A DNA stretch of 64,000 nt, taken from positions 148,765,559-148,829,558 of the forward strand of contig CP136066.1 of NCBI GenBank assembly GCA_032622095.1. The letters run 5' to 3'. The notes under the pieces are model-generated. The model was not told the DNA's origin. It saw nothing but the letters and a program-made list of their open reading frames with translations, and ran no database searches. The first letter of the stretch is position 1; each line of letters opens with the position of its first letter. This DNA is from Siphonodentalium dalli (Eukaryota > Mollusca > Scaphopoda > Gadilida > Siphonodentaliidae). A program made the translations under genes and the position numbers. Shown piece after piece: positions 1 to 11,905 of the stretch.

Positions 1-309
1 TGTAAGTCTCGCCGGAAAACGCTTACCGCTAAAGAGTACCCGCAACGTCATGCAAAAACATGCGGTGGAAACTCTGGCTACTCATGCTCAGAATGTACGC
101 TGTGTTACTCTGATGCAAGCAGTTTAAGGGTTCACAGAATTGCCGTACACAGTGGGACCACACTCAGCTGTGAATATGGCAGGGTTTACAAGGACAAAAC
201 TGGCCTTGCAAACCACAGGCAGAAGACAAAGCATTTAGTGTCCACAATAAAGCAATGTCTTCCATATTCGTTTTATGTAAAAACCTGGGTGTTGGTTGCA
301 TACTACTAA
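1..309 (+). pseudogene. C2H2 zinc-finger protein fragment, truncated at window edge
   Basis: Frame 1 is open from base 1 to a TAA at 307-309 without needing a Met, so it is probably the 3' part of an exon or gene that starts outside the window. Seen: a good finger at about residues 28-51 (Cys-x2-Cys-x12-His-x4-His, read as YSCSECTLC...VHRIAVH). A second finger follows at about residues 55-78 that keeps its first Cys and the His pair (NHRQKTKH), but its second Cys position is Gly. An upstream stretch ending RHAKTC looks like a worn finger. Known of the family: such fingers bind DNA in the nucleus. Inferred: the lost Cys and the non-finger tail after residue 80 suggest a decayed or retroposed copy. 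An AATAAA lies at about 245-250. A degenerate terminal exon of a live gene is also possible. Confidence 0.6.
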
Positions 310-322
310 CACACTTATGGGT

Positions 323-719
323 CAGGGGACGTGGCTGCTGGAGTTTCCACTTTGACATTTCCAACTGCACCCATCCACAAACAACCAGACCAAATCCATA
401 GAGTTGACATACCATTGCATCATATCAACCTTGGTTGGAACTTTACAACTGGCATTTTAAACTCATCAACTGTTGGACATTGTCCAAACTAAGGTCGGAA
501 TATGTTCAACTGGTGGCCATTTCAGACCAAAATTATAAAATGAATATGCTTTCGTTCTTCTGAAAACAACATATCCCCTTAATTACTGTTTGGAAAATCA
601 AACAATGGAAACAATTTGAACCTATTATATACTTAATGTAACGTTTCCAACTAACGTTGTGTCACGAATATAATTTCCAATTGTTTAAAAAATTACCAAA
701 GCACCCCATGTCGACACGC
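323..719. mobile_element. hAT-family non-autonomous element, diverged copy
   Basis: The left end reads CAGGGGACGTGGCTG and the right end resembles the CATGTCGCTACGTCCCTG terminus of the better-preserved copy at 12831-13746. Internal phrases about 'ccaact/gttggaa', the Ttgaaaatcaaac motif and the 'ttgtgtca' motif occur in the same order in both. No clear target duplication is visible here. The copy begins 14 bp after the zinc-finger stop codon. Confidence 0.6.
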
Positions 720-1540
720 TCATGTATGGAGCATTAACGGGGAGAAGTTCGTTATCATTATGGGTAAAATATTCATTGATAACTGTTTATTATGGAACAT
801 TGGTTAAGAGATTTGATTGTCTACTCCGCCAAAGTTTGCCAAAATGGCCAATAGTTGGAAATGTCATGCATGCCTGCATGCCTCTTTACTTGGAAATTGT
901 ACATTAATCGATTTGTGTCAGATATTTTTTGGACTGAAATGTCAATTATTTCAAATGGCCAACCATATGGGTGTAACTTTGAAAATTAACTCAAAGATTG
1001 AAAGTTTGTGGTCCATGTACAAGCTCCAACTCGATATGAACATTTTTGGAATCCTGAGGCTCCGGTGTTGTTGTTGTTGTTGTTGTAGGTGGTGGTGCTT
1101 TGTTGGTTATCACCATTATTGTTTATCACTGTGGTGTTGATGGTATTTGCTGAGTCGTCTTCGGTATATTGGTGGTGGTATAGCTATGGTCATTACATAC
1201 GGGTATTTTTCTTTTCTGAAATGTAGCTAGATGGTATTCGCGCAGCGTTATCCTGTCGTCCACGGACACAAATATTTCACTATTACTTTGTGAAATTGCA
1301 GTTGGTCATAATCCAGGATGCATGTGTTATATGCTGGTATCAGTTGTGTCCTGTTGTGTGATCTAATGCCAATTTTACGTACTCTATAGTTCTTCATGTT
1401 GATGGTATTTGATGGCGTGCACACGATGAACGTAATACGATGAACGTAACCCACAAAACAATCAAATTCATTCTGCCATCTACATCATATAATCTGTCAC
1501 CACATTCAGGGGTGATAGGAAGACAGTCAGTCGTGACTAT
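720..1540. other. No gene recognised; short (TTG)n tract
   Basis: Open frames here are short and have no protein-like composition. The only clear structure is a (TTG)7 microsatellite at 1066-1086, which gives a poly-Cys artefact in one frame. Confidence 0.5.
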
Positions 1541-1665
1541 ATCACCCCCAACAATATACATGTATAGTCTATTAATATTATATTTATTTGTAATTGTACT
1601 TTCCATGTGTGTATATGGTAAATAAAATTATCCTATCCTATTCTATCCTGCCACTCCAAGATGTT
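1540..1665 (+). repeat. Possible retroelement 3' end with TCCTA-type tail
   Basis: An AATAAA at about 1621 is followed directly by a short CCTATCCTATTCTATCCT tract. That arrangement is common at the 3' end of non-LTR elements that terminate in a simple repeat. No coding relic was recognised upstream, so the call is weak. Confidence 0.25.
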
Positions 1666-1869
1666 AAAAAAGAGTCGGCAAAAGGTGACATCAGAACGGT
1701 CTCTGGACATGATCTGCCATCTCATTTCTATGAACAAAAATGGAAAAATAACGTTAACTTCCGTTGAAACCCCATCAGTTTCGTAAAATTTCATAGGCCG
1801 TCGTGTGGCATGATATAATCCAGAGCTATATTCTGTCCGACGTGTCCTGAATTCAAGAAAACATTCCAA

Positions 1870-3175
1870 TTTTGGGAAACACCGAGTCAGTTGGTACTCA
1901 AAACGTATTGCTCACCGCAACAACGGGTACTTGTCACCGAGTTGTTGGTACAAATTTTTTACAATCGACGTTTTTTGAAAAGGCTGTTTTCTGACAATTA
2001 TGCATCAGACGAAGCTGCTAACACCATGTTTTATGGGGCACACATTATATAATGCAGTATGGTCATTTGCATCCGTTCGGCGCCAGTTGTTATTAGTAAA
2101 AAAGAGCGATTAATACTGTTATTTCCATTTTCGTTATAGCTGTCACTGAACATAACGAGATTATTCCAAGAAAGAAAACATATCAGAGTATACACACACG
2201 AATATTGGAATGGATTTATTTTCGTAATATTAAACCGGAAATAATTATAAATAAAATGCATATAAATAAATAAACTCACATTTTCTTGACACCAAAACAT
2301 TGACCAGACGACCGGATTTCCGTGACAATATGTACTCCTCCGTGTTGGTGATACGCGGTGACCGGTGTGATAATGACAAATACATATTCACCGAAGTCCG
2401 GGCAAATAAAGTATAATTATATTGAATACTAGCAGGGTTACCCGGCGTTGCTCAGGTTAATGTGATGTGACACCCTCTGTGAATATTTGGTGGAAATAGA
2501 GAATGGCATCACAAAACATATGTAATATAAGTAGTGGCTCACCTTGTCAGGTCGGAGCGATTATCATTTTGTTTATCGCCTTTAATCTGTCCCACCAATA
2601 AAGAAGTATTTATTTATTTACAACTGCGTATACATCAGACGTTATAGCATGAAACATGAACATCATGAACACATTAGTTCGAAAAAAATAAAAGACAACA
2701 ATTGTGTTTTACATAGAGATGTATCAATCAATCAATCAATCTAGTCTATCATATCTGCATGAAGATACAGATATTTTAAAGATATGTCCAGGTGCCCCTC
2801 TATTCTGGTGCTATATATATGAACCATTCTAATATGCAATCCTCTTGACGATCCAAGGTCCTTCAGTTTGAATGAATATATGTATCTCTTAAATGGATTG
2901 ATATAAATATACTGTTAATGCTTTCTTCTATGTAACTGTGTTGCTAGATCACATATATAGGAATGCCCTGTTTCATCCCCATATAAATATGACAGTTGAG
3001 AAGATATAATTGTTCAAGTGACTTAATTCGGTCACCATTTGTCGAGATTGTGAAATTGGAATGCCAAAAACAGAATGACCATACATGTATATAACTTTGT
3101 TGGATATCGGCGAATTGAACAATCTTATAAATGCTAGTGAATCTCCTCTCGCCATCGATGACCCAAACGACCCCA
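1870..3175. other. No gene recognised
   Basis: Short frames only. An AATAAA followed by TATTTATTTATTTAC occurs at 2597-2620, and an (AATC)n tract at 2724-2740. Either could mark a retroelement end, but nothing upstream supports it. Confidence 0.4.
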
Positions 3176-3179
3176 AATG

Positions 3180-4240
3180 TGATTTAATTCATCATATCTT
3201 TAGAGAAAAACGTGCATGAATTTGGTGGAATCAGTGCTAAATATATTTGTATCAACGTTGGTGCAACTCCACTCATGCACGACTTGAATCGCGCCACTTG
3301 TGTCACATTTAAACCACATCTATTAGACTCATGCATTATATACTGGAGATGAATATAAGTTTGGTGGTAATCGGCAACTAAACAAATTCATATCATAGTT
3401 ATTACCGTCCCCCATCTCTCACACAAACAGCACACATTTCCCGTCTTTAAATCACACGTTTATATTCCTCGTATCACGGAGAAGAATAATATATCAATTT
3501 GGTCGAAATATGTGCTATAATATCCCCTCCCCTGACATCAACAACGTCACTTTAGAAACGTTTAACCCGCATCATTGTCTTACTCGTAAAAAGTAACCCC
3601 TGTTACACCGCCTTGGTGCTATCTCGCTCGTACCCTTAAAGATAGATTATCTCTTTAAATAACAAATTTTAAATAGTTGCGTGGGTATAAAATAATAGAT
3701 ATGAACTGAAGATCCCTGTCCGGAAAAGCTTCTATCAATTAATATTGATTTTATTTCGAATATTAAATCGGGACAGTTTATGTGTCTATTTTTAGAACAG
3801 ACCATTCGGATGATACCACATTGCGATATAGAGCACTGGGCTGTTCCTATGGCTACGCACCGAAAGTCAAATGTCCCAGATTGATTGTTTGTATTGCTTT
3901 GTTCCACATATATAAGCGATAATGAGTGTAATTAACGTTTATTTGTGACAAAATTGTAGAATACAATTTCTGGTCTCTGTTAACAGTAACCACTATTGTT
4001 CGTTAGCTAAACAAACACACCATTTTAGACCAGAAAATATTCGAATATTAATCAATAGAAGCATTTCCGGACAGGAGTCTTCGATTCAAATCTAATATTT
4101 TATACCCCGGTAACCATATAATACATGTTTACAAAGAGATAATCCACCTTTAAAGTTATATATGGAACACAGACAAATATTCGCAAATATTTGATGCGGA
4201 CTCAAATGACGACACTTTTGACAGCTTTAAGCCACGCCAT
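3180..4240 (+). repeat. Dispersed repeat (ACAGA-tailed family), copy 1, split by an insertion
   Basis: Segments about 3180-3635 and 4150-4240 share phrases with 4575-5135: 'tttggtggcaatcggc', 'cctcgtatcacggagaag', 'catcaatttggtgga', 'ctcgtaaaaagt(t)accCC', 'aacacagac' and 'atattTgcaaata'. Removing the TTAA-flanked insert at 3640-4149 rejoins the repeat. Within each copy the 'catcaatttggtgga' part recurs about every 180 bp, so the family has an internal tandem structure. No coding capacity was seen. It may be the 3' untranslated part of a LINE, or a satellite-like element. Confidence 0.55.
3640..4149. mobile_element. TTAA-flanked inverted-repeat MITE (family A)
   Basis: The 510-bp insert is bounded by TTAA at 3636-3639 and 4150-4153. 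Ends are AGATAGATTATCTCTTT and, on the other strand, AGGTGGATTATCTCTTT. Inverted similarity extends for about 120 bp, including a 'cctgtccggaaatgcttctat' block near each end. A TTAA target with AG...CT ends fits Kolobok-type elements; piggyBac-type is the alternative. It lies inside the ACAGA-tailed repeat, giving a clean empty-site comparison with 5030-5075. A diverged relative is at about 50318-50835. Confidence 0.7.
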
Positions 4241-4261
4241 TAGAAACTTCATACCATACTA

Positions 4262-4574
4262 TCGTATTTTTACTTGTTGCAAGGGAATGATCACCGACGG
4301 GTTGATGAAGCATACTCACACTCATCCCATCTCTCCACTGTAAACCGACCCTCCAGTTCTCCTCCGCAATCGCCATTCTGTTTATTTACTTATATTTTTC
4401 ATTATATGTATGTATATAATATACCTTGTGTTTTGTTCGTCTTTAGTGTCATAAAATTTGTCAGTGTATCATACTAGGAAGAGGAGGGTATTCTAAGTGA
4501 TTTAGCACTTGTCCTCCAATCCCTTTTGTCATAAACTAATTTCATTTATGAACAAATAAAATATGTTTAAAAAA
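4262..4574 (+). mobile_element. 3' end of a non-LTR retrotransposon with poly(A) tail
   Basis: A C-rich stretch is followed by an AT-rich untranslated region, an AATAAA at about 4554-4559 and 13 As at about 4569-4581. This is the layout of a LINE or SINE 3' terminus on the + strand. The short reading frame 4274-4477 has no recognisable domain. The clade is not determined. Confidence 0.45.
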
Positions 4575-4582
4575 AAAAAAAT

Positions 4583-5068
4583 GGGGATGAATTTGTATAT
4601 GTTTCGTGGCAATCGGCGACTAAACCAATTCTGATCAGATTTAGTAGCCACCGCCCCTCCCAATATCTCACCCCAACGACACCAATTTCGCATCTTTAAA
4701 CACACACAATAAGATTCCTTGTATCACGGAGAAGATCTTAGAAGAATGTGCATCAATTTGGTGGAAAAATTATTTTGATAAATTTTGGTGCCCCTCTCAC
4801 CTTCCGGGCATCCCTGAAGCGAATGGTGCGACTTTTGACAAATTTTAACCACACCATTAGATTCCTCATTTTATGGGGATGATTATATATAAGTTTGGTG
4901 GCAATCGGCGACAATTTATTTTTCTGCCCCTCCCCCTTTTTTGCCCCTGACAAAAACGGCGTCACCTGAGAAGATTCTAACCCTCGCCATTATCTTTCTC
5001 GTAAAAAGTTACCCCTAATAGACCCCTTTTGTGCCTAGATGGTGGTCCCCTGTGAATTTCTATAGAAC

Positions 5069-5117
<49 letters not shown>

Positions 5118-5135
5118 TATTTGCAAATATAGATA
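4583..5135 (+). repeat. Dispersed repeat (ACAGA-tailed family), copy 2
   Basis: Second copy of the family at 3180-4240, ending in a perfect (ACAG)n microsatellite at about 5068-5117 (12 units) and then an 'atatttgcaaatatagatatagata' tail. A 3' fragment of the same family is at 49895-50010. The constant tail is compatible with target-primed retrotransposition of a LINE or SINE, but no coding relic is visible. Confidence 0.55.
5068..5117. repeat. (ACAG)n microsatellite
   Basis: About twelve uninterrupted tetranucleotide units. Part of the 3' end of the repeat family just described. Confidence 0.9.
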
Positions 5136-5750
5136 TAGATAATGAATTCAACATTTGTCTGAAGAGGAATAGTAGTGATTCACACATAGCTCAGGTAAAT
5201 ATATTAAGAGAGACATTGTGGTGTTGTGAGGTCTGATGACACCTATACTATGGATGAAGCTATGGATGAATTAGGGGTCTTTAATCTGATGGTTAATTTT
5301 GGTTTGTGGTTAATCAGATTGGTGGCGACAATTATATAAAATATACATAATTGTTTTGTAGTTGTAGTTCGACTCTATATTTATCAACACAATCCGGACA
5401 GTGTTTATAGTTGCATTTGGGATTAATCTGATAAGTGGATAGAACGTTGCGGATATAATCGTTTTTGAACATTGATCGTGTTGAAAGATTTTAAAGTGCA
5501 TCGTGTCTGTGTTGCTGCTTTTGGTCGACATATCACCAAACAAGTATTTTTCGACAATTTGCGACAATACCATCTCCAAAATTTGGAAATATGTGATTCA
5601 CAGACAAAGGCAGACACTGCTGCGTGGTAGCAAGAAATAGGTTGCCTGGTCAGTCATCGCCTGATAACGAAAATACCCACAAACCTTTTTACCCCCAAAA
5701 ATTGTGAAATCTGGACTCAACTCTCGGACTATAAGATGTGACAGTTGATA

Positions 5751-5967
5751 TACACTCTAAATCGCGTTGGGTAAAATGTTACTCTACACAATGGTGCAAA
5801 TAGCACCACGCGAACGTTGGGTAAATTTTACCCAATGTTGGGCAACGTTTTTACTCAACGCAGGGTAACAATTTACCCAACAGTAATTTCCCTTCTGCGT
5901 TGGGCGATTTTTTGTACCCGTAAATTAACATTGGGTAAGTTGTTACCCTGCGTTGATTTAGAGTGTA
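5751..5967. mobile_element. Mariner-like MITE upstream of lectin exon
   Basis: 217-bp unit whose ends are TACACTCTAAATC and its inverse, GATTTAGAGTGTA, flanked by TA. CACTCTAAA-type termini with a TA target fit Tc1/mariner MITEs. Inside, GTTGGGTAAA/TTTACCCAA motifs form a shorter palindrome. The right end is 31 bp from the acceptor-side start of the lectin exon at 5999, so it sits over the likely branch-point and polypyrimidine region. Confidence 0.7.
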
Positions 5968-5998
5968 TGTGTCAGTAATACATCTTATATCTTTCCAG

Positions 5999-6163
5999 AA
6001 TACACTTACAGTAGCCGATTTGATCTGTGGCACAGAATTGGGATAAATAACACACAAACATGGCGACAGAGCAAGACCCTGTGCGAATGTGAACGAGGAC
6101 ACCTGTTCGAAGTCAAAAACCAAGGGATGCTTGATTGGTTAATCAGTATTATGGTATATACAG
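5999..6163 (+). CDS. C-type lectin-like gene A, exon for first half of CTLD
   Basis: A 165-bp exon follows a ctttccag acceptor and ends at a g|gtgagt donor. Its 54 complete codons read ...FDLWHRIGIN NTQTWRQSKTLCECERGHL... It has the W-x6-C spacing, the first conserved CTLD Cys and the long amphipathic helix (FEVKNQGMLDWL) typical of the alpha1-alpha2 half of a C-type lectin domain. Phase is 2 nt in, 1 nt out, which joins exactly to the exon at 13795. Known of the family: such domains are secreted or cell-surface recognition modules. The signal-peptide exon was not found upstream within the window. The exon at 40529-40365 (-) has the same length, phase and most residues, so this is a paralogous pair. 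Inferred: a live gene, given intact splice sites and no stops. Confidence 0.85.
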
Positions 6164-6245
6164 GTGAGTACTGGTGGCGGACCACGGACATGGGTATATA
6201 GAGGGTCTCCTCCCGGTGATATCCAACTTATAATATCCATCTTAA

Positions 6246-6617
6246 CCCTTTACCCAACAGAACGGTCCTGTGCCAATGCATTCTCTTATATATGCGAGTC
6301 GACCATAGGTCGCCTCGCATATATAAGAGAATGCATTGGCTTAACACATTATAAAATTATAAAATTGTTAAAGAATGTAAGAAAAAAGATTTGTTTTAGG
6401 CCAATGCATTCTCTTATATATGCGAGGCGACCTATGGTCGACTCGCATATATAAGAGAATGCATTGGCACAGGGCATAACTGTAACCATCACAGTGTGGT
6501 CAATGAACCGGTTCCAATGATATACATATTTGTATGGTGTTATTGAGACAGACTGAAGATATTTTAGGCTGTTGAAGCTTTATTTGGGCGTTTTTGGCCG
6601 TTTTGTTGGGTAAAGGG
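6246..6617. mobile_element. piggyBac-like MITE, copy 1
   Basis: 372 bp between TTAA duplications at 6242-6245 and 6618-6621. Ends are CCCTTTACCCAACA and its exact inverse. Each half holds a palindrome with 33-bp arms and a 3-bp loop (6272-6340 and 6399-6468), and the two palindromes are inverted relative to each other. CCC...GGG ends with a TTAA target are the signature of piggyBac-type elements. There is no transposase, so it is non-autonomous. It lies 83 bp into the lectin intron. A close copy is at 23539-23930. Confidence 0.85.
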
Positions 6618-7339
6618 TTAACCCACATTCAAAGATTGAAACTTCATTTGCACCCCATCCACATTGGATCGGAAATTGTGTCACCTCGCCTGTGAGTATG
6701 AAAAATCCACGTCAGATACGTCTAAATGACGTCATGCTGCGATCCGGATATCCGTCGCAAATGCTGACCTGTACTATTCTTAATAAAGCTCACGACTAGA
6801 CAGCAACTATTGACAATCTATATTATAAATGGCTCTCTGAAAAGTCGAGTTCTTTATTTGAGTCATGTGCGTTGCATAATCCGCTCTGATGCATTTACAT
6901 TTGAGTGAGGTCCGCTTAAAAGTATTTAAAGACATGTTGTGAACTTATGTCAGTAAATTAAACCAAATACTATCTATGTTGGAAGAATGCAGCAATCAAC
7001 TAAGATTTGCGAACATTCCAACCACATTCACTGTATCATTTCAGAGAACATGCACAACATTTGAAATATTTATGTAATTTACAAATGTAAATATTTATTA
7101 CTTTATTCGGGACGAATTATTGGGTGATTTAGATACGGCCATTATTCCACCGAAAATAGTAACTGTGTGTGATCAATTTATAACAATGACCATGTTCTCT
7201 GCTATTTGATAGAACCTTTATCAAAATAACTAATTTTGGCATGTTTTTTGCTGTTTCATTCTGAACACCTCGGTGGGGGTTCCACATCACTTTAACTTTT
7301 TGATAGATAGACCTATCTGTCGATCCCATGGAATACATG

Positions 7340-7545
7340 AATTGCGAGCATAATTTCACGATAGAAACCGACAATGAGCTTATATATGTATAATCGTCTT
7401 TCTTCGCTTTATTTATACCACGTATTATAACGAATTTGACAAGAATTCTACCAGTTATTGTACTATTATTTATTTGAAGTAGGTTAACTTGGAGACCCGG
7501 TCTTTGACATTCAGAAACTATTTGTATACGATATAAGTGGAACAA
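7340..7545. repeat. Segment duplicated at 9255-9345
   Basis: Blocks at about 7340-7372 (attgcgagcataatttca) and 7480-7535 (ggttaacttggagacccgg ... cagaaactatttgta) recur next to each other at 9255-9345. The 100 bp between them is missing there. It is either an old dispersed repeat with a deletion or a local duplication. Confidence 0.5.
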
Positions 7546-9254
7546 TCTTCAAATATATAGCAGAATTAAATATTTACACGACATTACATTACATCTTATC
7601 CCAGATTTTGGAGGTTTGTCCAAATGTTCAACATGATACCACTTAATGGCTATCATATATGCGACTTCAATAAGAAAATGGCTCTTGCGTGTAATCTACT
7701 TTAACTATCTGTGATTTTACAACAGTAACATTCGATATATATATATATATCTTTACAGTAAATGACAAACATGTGGTTCACACACATCCGTAATAATGTC
7801 CATTATTCTACAAATATAATGCTTATCAAGACTTTAAGTTTACGGATTTGGTTGAATTTGGTGGTATTTTGTCATCAATTGACACGCGTTTAATACCAGC
7901 AAATTAGAGTATAATTATTGGTTGTGTATAGTAGACAATCTACAAGTCATATTAATGTAAGTGTCAGTCACCGTTGTTAAATTGTTCGGTCGACTAGAAT
8001 GTTGTAATGTTAGCATCCTAGGCTAAGGTGCTTATGGATCATTCTGTTTAGATCTTTAAACAATGTCTACATGTATGGCTAAACATGTCATATGCATATA
8101 TCATTTGGTCGGGGTTATCCAACTTGAGAGTGGAACTCGTGTGATCTGACGATAAAGAAGACAGTTTCTCCGTCCACTCAATAGATCGCCCGGGATGTAC
8201 ACGTTATCAAATATATATAATTATACTAGATGAACATCTTAGTCAACATGACAAATCACTGTCTCAAATCCTTATCAATATAATACAATGAATTATCAGA
8301 ATAACCTGGCAAGACAGTTCTGGAAACTTTCTAAGTGATAATTTATTTATCAGAAGCCATGCATATGTACATTATGTGCCTGGTCTTAGCACAACAGGTA
8401 AATGACAAAGTGGTGGACAAAGCGTCACGAAGACTTCCATACGAATCACGATTAATGGGACAGAATAATAATGGCACTAAGCCTTGTCATTTACCCCACG
8501 TCTGCTACACAGTTACAGTCATGGATTGTATCATGCAGTGTGAGTTCTAACACAAACAATAGCAAGGACTTTGTTGTATTATATAGGGTGATAAAGTTTA
8601 CTACATGTAAGTCTCTCCTGTTGTGACAATTATGCACATTTACTGGACGGACATGTGTCGATATTGTGGATAATAGACCATTGTTAATATTGTAAGAAGA
8701 GGTTTCAATATCTCGTTGGTTGACATTATATCATATGGTGAAGTTGTGGTCCTTTCACGAATGCCACAATTTGGTCCTAGAAAAACTGGTGTCGAAGAAA
8801 AATAGATGGGGAGCCTTCCAACTTCCTTCAGAAATTACCATGACTAAATATATTGCAAACTAAAACATCTACATGGGCTTAATGAATCGTCCCTCAAAGT
8901 GGGGATTAAGTATATGCATACTCTTAGAATGAATGTGACGAAAGGTAGAGAGCTTCCGTTGATAAGTTGGGTATAATGTTTTTCTAGAAATATAACGTTC
9001 TTTATTTTAAGTGTTCGCTTAACTTTCAGAATCCCAATTACATTTTAAATATAAATTAATAGTAATACAAATAAAAGGCTTGTTTACCTTGTCAATAAGG
9101 TTGACACCGCATATTCGAAACTCAGGCTGATCACACACAGCGGCGAGATTAATTGCGAAATTGAGTGTTAAATGTTATTTGACACCAATTTAGGCCGACC
9201 CGTCAAAAGTCAGGAACGGAAACAAGGCAATCTTGAAAATACACCTACTGGGCA

Positions 9255-9345
9255 TACACATTGCGGGTATAATTTCATGAAAGAAACCGAAGGTTAACTT
9301 GGAGACCCGGCCTTTGACTTGCAGAAACTATTTGTAGACGATCAG
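9255..9345. repeat. Second copy of the 7340-7545 segment, internally deleted
   Basis: Same two blocks as at 7340-7545 in the same orientation, joined without the middle part. Confidence 0.5.
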
Positions 9346-10642
9346 GGTTAAGCAGTACGGATTTTCTCGTCCGTACTATTGTTCATATTTTTGATTGACC
9401 CGCAGACGGCAATGATGAATGGGGATATCGTTGGCCTCACAAAAAGATCAGCATATGCATTGAATATTTACACATCACATTGTGTCTATCAATATCTCGA
9501 CTGAAAAGCCGTCTTTTTCGAATGGGATTTTAAAAGGAACAAGTCACGCACACAGAGGCCAAATATATCGCATATTTATGCTCGATATTTTCTTTGAAAA
9601 ATATCTAGATATCCTAGAAAATAAAAACCGAATTGAATTTTGTAGGTCCGGAACAGCAAACCATAAACACCATATATAACCCGGGAGGTTGAACGGAACA
9701 CAAGACAACGATAGAACATATGCCTTATGTAGTCGTGTGATGGTTGCAGGCAGTTTACACTATCTATTGGAATGCTAAATGTTCGTACATATGGGGAAGA
9801 AAATTATCCCAGAGAAATGCCGCGGTAATTCGTACATTATGATCACGGATGAAATGCTTATCGCACATGACCCTGTTATTCTAAACCGAGTAGACAGATG
9901 CTAGATGGATATGTCATATTTATTTACAAATACTCCAAATGTACACCCTGGAATGATAATATAAATTGGAATATATGTACCCCATGCAAATGAAAATATG
10001 AATACAATTGATGACTGCAGATATTGACTAGGACTAACATCACTAGTCGTGCTGTTGCTCTGTTCGTTACAGCAGCATATAACTGAATAATTATATTTGG
10101 TCAGAAGCAAAGTGATTCCAAGAGCCACACCCACCCCAATAGGCATGCCGCCGCCATAGGGACTGTCGGTCTATCTCCGGTTCTATTGAGTTATTATATC
10201 TATAAAAGTATTCATTATTTAGAGAAAATGTAGTCCACACAGAGGTATCATATATAAGCACACCCTGAATTACGTTTTGTGCTCAACTCATGCAAAATGG
10301 ATATGCATTGAACGTACCATATACTTACTATACATGTGAATCACACATTACATTATCGTACAGTTATGTGAATATCATGTTCTTTAATGTTATTGTCGGG
10401 AGCGAAGCCAAGGTAAGTTTTCTAAATTGTGCCTCAATCCCATGCATTTTATTGCATGCAAATAAAGAAAAAGTAAAAGAGAAGAACAAAGATTTCCTTC
10501 CAAATTGGCAGTCTCAATATTTATCTACCATTTCCTGTGAAATTCTCTCATACAATTGGCAATAAAGAACTGACGATAAAGACATATCCTGTGTATGAAT
10601 ACTGCATAACTTTACGATAAAAGGCGCGCGCGACGTCCTTTG

Positions 10643-11721
10643 GGTGCATTTACATTGCTATAGAACTGTACATAGATCTGTATGAAGTCACGTGTCGCGC
10701 ATTACTGTGATCACAACATAATTACTAATAGTGAACGCGCGCTGATCAGTACTCTGGTAATTGATAATTCATTACGAGTCGTGTCAATTTAGGCCAGACA
10801 TAAAAATGGATCAACTATCAGCAGACAACAGCGATTTGGTATGTGCCGCATGTATTTAAAGTGTATCCTTATACGACTTGATAATGGTTCGAAGAAAGAA
10901 TGAAAATCGCATAGGAATGCACAACAAACAACCATGTGCACATCTAGAGAGGCTAGAGAGCACCCATATAGCTTTAGATGGCGATTCCACCAATATTTTG
11001 GATTTCAGATGATCATCTATATATCTATATATAATGGGTATCAAACCCACAACACCCTTTATTTGACCACATGTAGTAAAAATTCCAACTGATGACAATT
11101 CCAATGGCAATGTTGACCAAATGTAGGACAATATTTTTTTCTTAAATTAACTAGAAGTTTTTGACTGGCCACGGGGAGGGACCATGACACAATCTTTCCA
11201 AGTGTTGGAAATTTCCAACCTGACACCCGCCCCATAAGGTTGGAAAACTTCCAGCTGATGGCCATTCCAGCCCAAAAGTTTTATAAAAAGTAGGAAATTA
11301 TGCAAGTGTTGGTCCGAAAACAATACCCCCCCCCCAATATAATGTTTGAAAATCAAACTACAATATCATTTTCAACCTATTGTTGATTTGGAAATTACAA
11401 CTAATGTTGTGTCAGGTATAACATTTCCAACTGTTGAACATTTTGACCAAAGTTGCCACGTCCCTGTCCGTGTTCAATATTCGAAATACACGGGTTGAAA
11501 TGACAACGAACGCTAAAACACATTCACCAAGCCCGAGTAACAATTAATCAAAACAGATTTGCCTGTCACAATGCTTCCGCGTTGACCGTGACGTAAAGCG
11601 GACACGATTTTTGCTCACACGAACTAATACCGTTTTCTTTCTGTGTGCATTTCTATATCAACCCGTTTAATCTAGTCTGCGTGTAGATCTATGTACAGTT
11701 CTATAGCAATGTAAATGCACC
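10643..11721. mobile_element. Inverted-repeat element with nested hAT fragment
   Basis: About 37 bp at 10643-10679 (from ggtgcatttacattgctata) match in inverted order 11685-11721. The exact outer boundaries and target duplication are not clear, because GC-rich 'gcgcgc' sequence borders the left arm. A hAT-family fragment occupies about 11060-11466 in the middle, so that is a later insertion. Superfamily not determined. Confidence 0.5.
11060..11466. mobile_element. hAT-family element fragment
   Basis: Matches the inner and right part of the full copy at 12831-13746: 'ttccaactgatg(g)ccattcca', the poly-C stretch, 'tttgaaaatcaaactac', 'gttgtgtcaggtat' and the terminus GCCACGTCCCTG at about 11454-11465. 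The left end is truncated. Confidence 0.65.
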
Positions 11722-11905
11722 ATTAGCTGGTTCAACACCAATGAATGAATTGAGGCCGACATGTATAATCGCGTGCAAAATCAAAACAGTATTCCATTGC
11801 ACACTTTAAAAAAATAGTTCCTAGTTTGTATCATTAGTTGATTGTCTCCCATCGTGGGTTATACGGTAAAACCTATCACATAGTAACTAATATATATGTG
11901 TTCAG

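Noticed and set aside
2705-2745. Short AATC repeat considered as part of a CRISPR-like or satellite array
   Set aside because: Only a 4-bp microsatellite; no spaced direct repeats, and the DNA is eukaryotic.
7129-7545. 138-codon minus-strand open frame
   Set aside because: No domain, no splice context, and part of it lies in a duplicated segment (7340-7545 / 9255-9345) where the frame is not kept.
8335-8550. Small Cys-containing frame that might be a secreted peptide
   Set aside because: Hydrophobic start is weak, and there is no splice pair or family resemblance; it is inside the lectin A intron.
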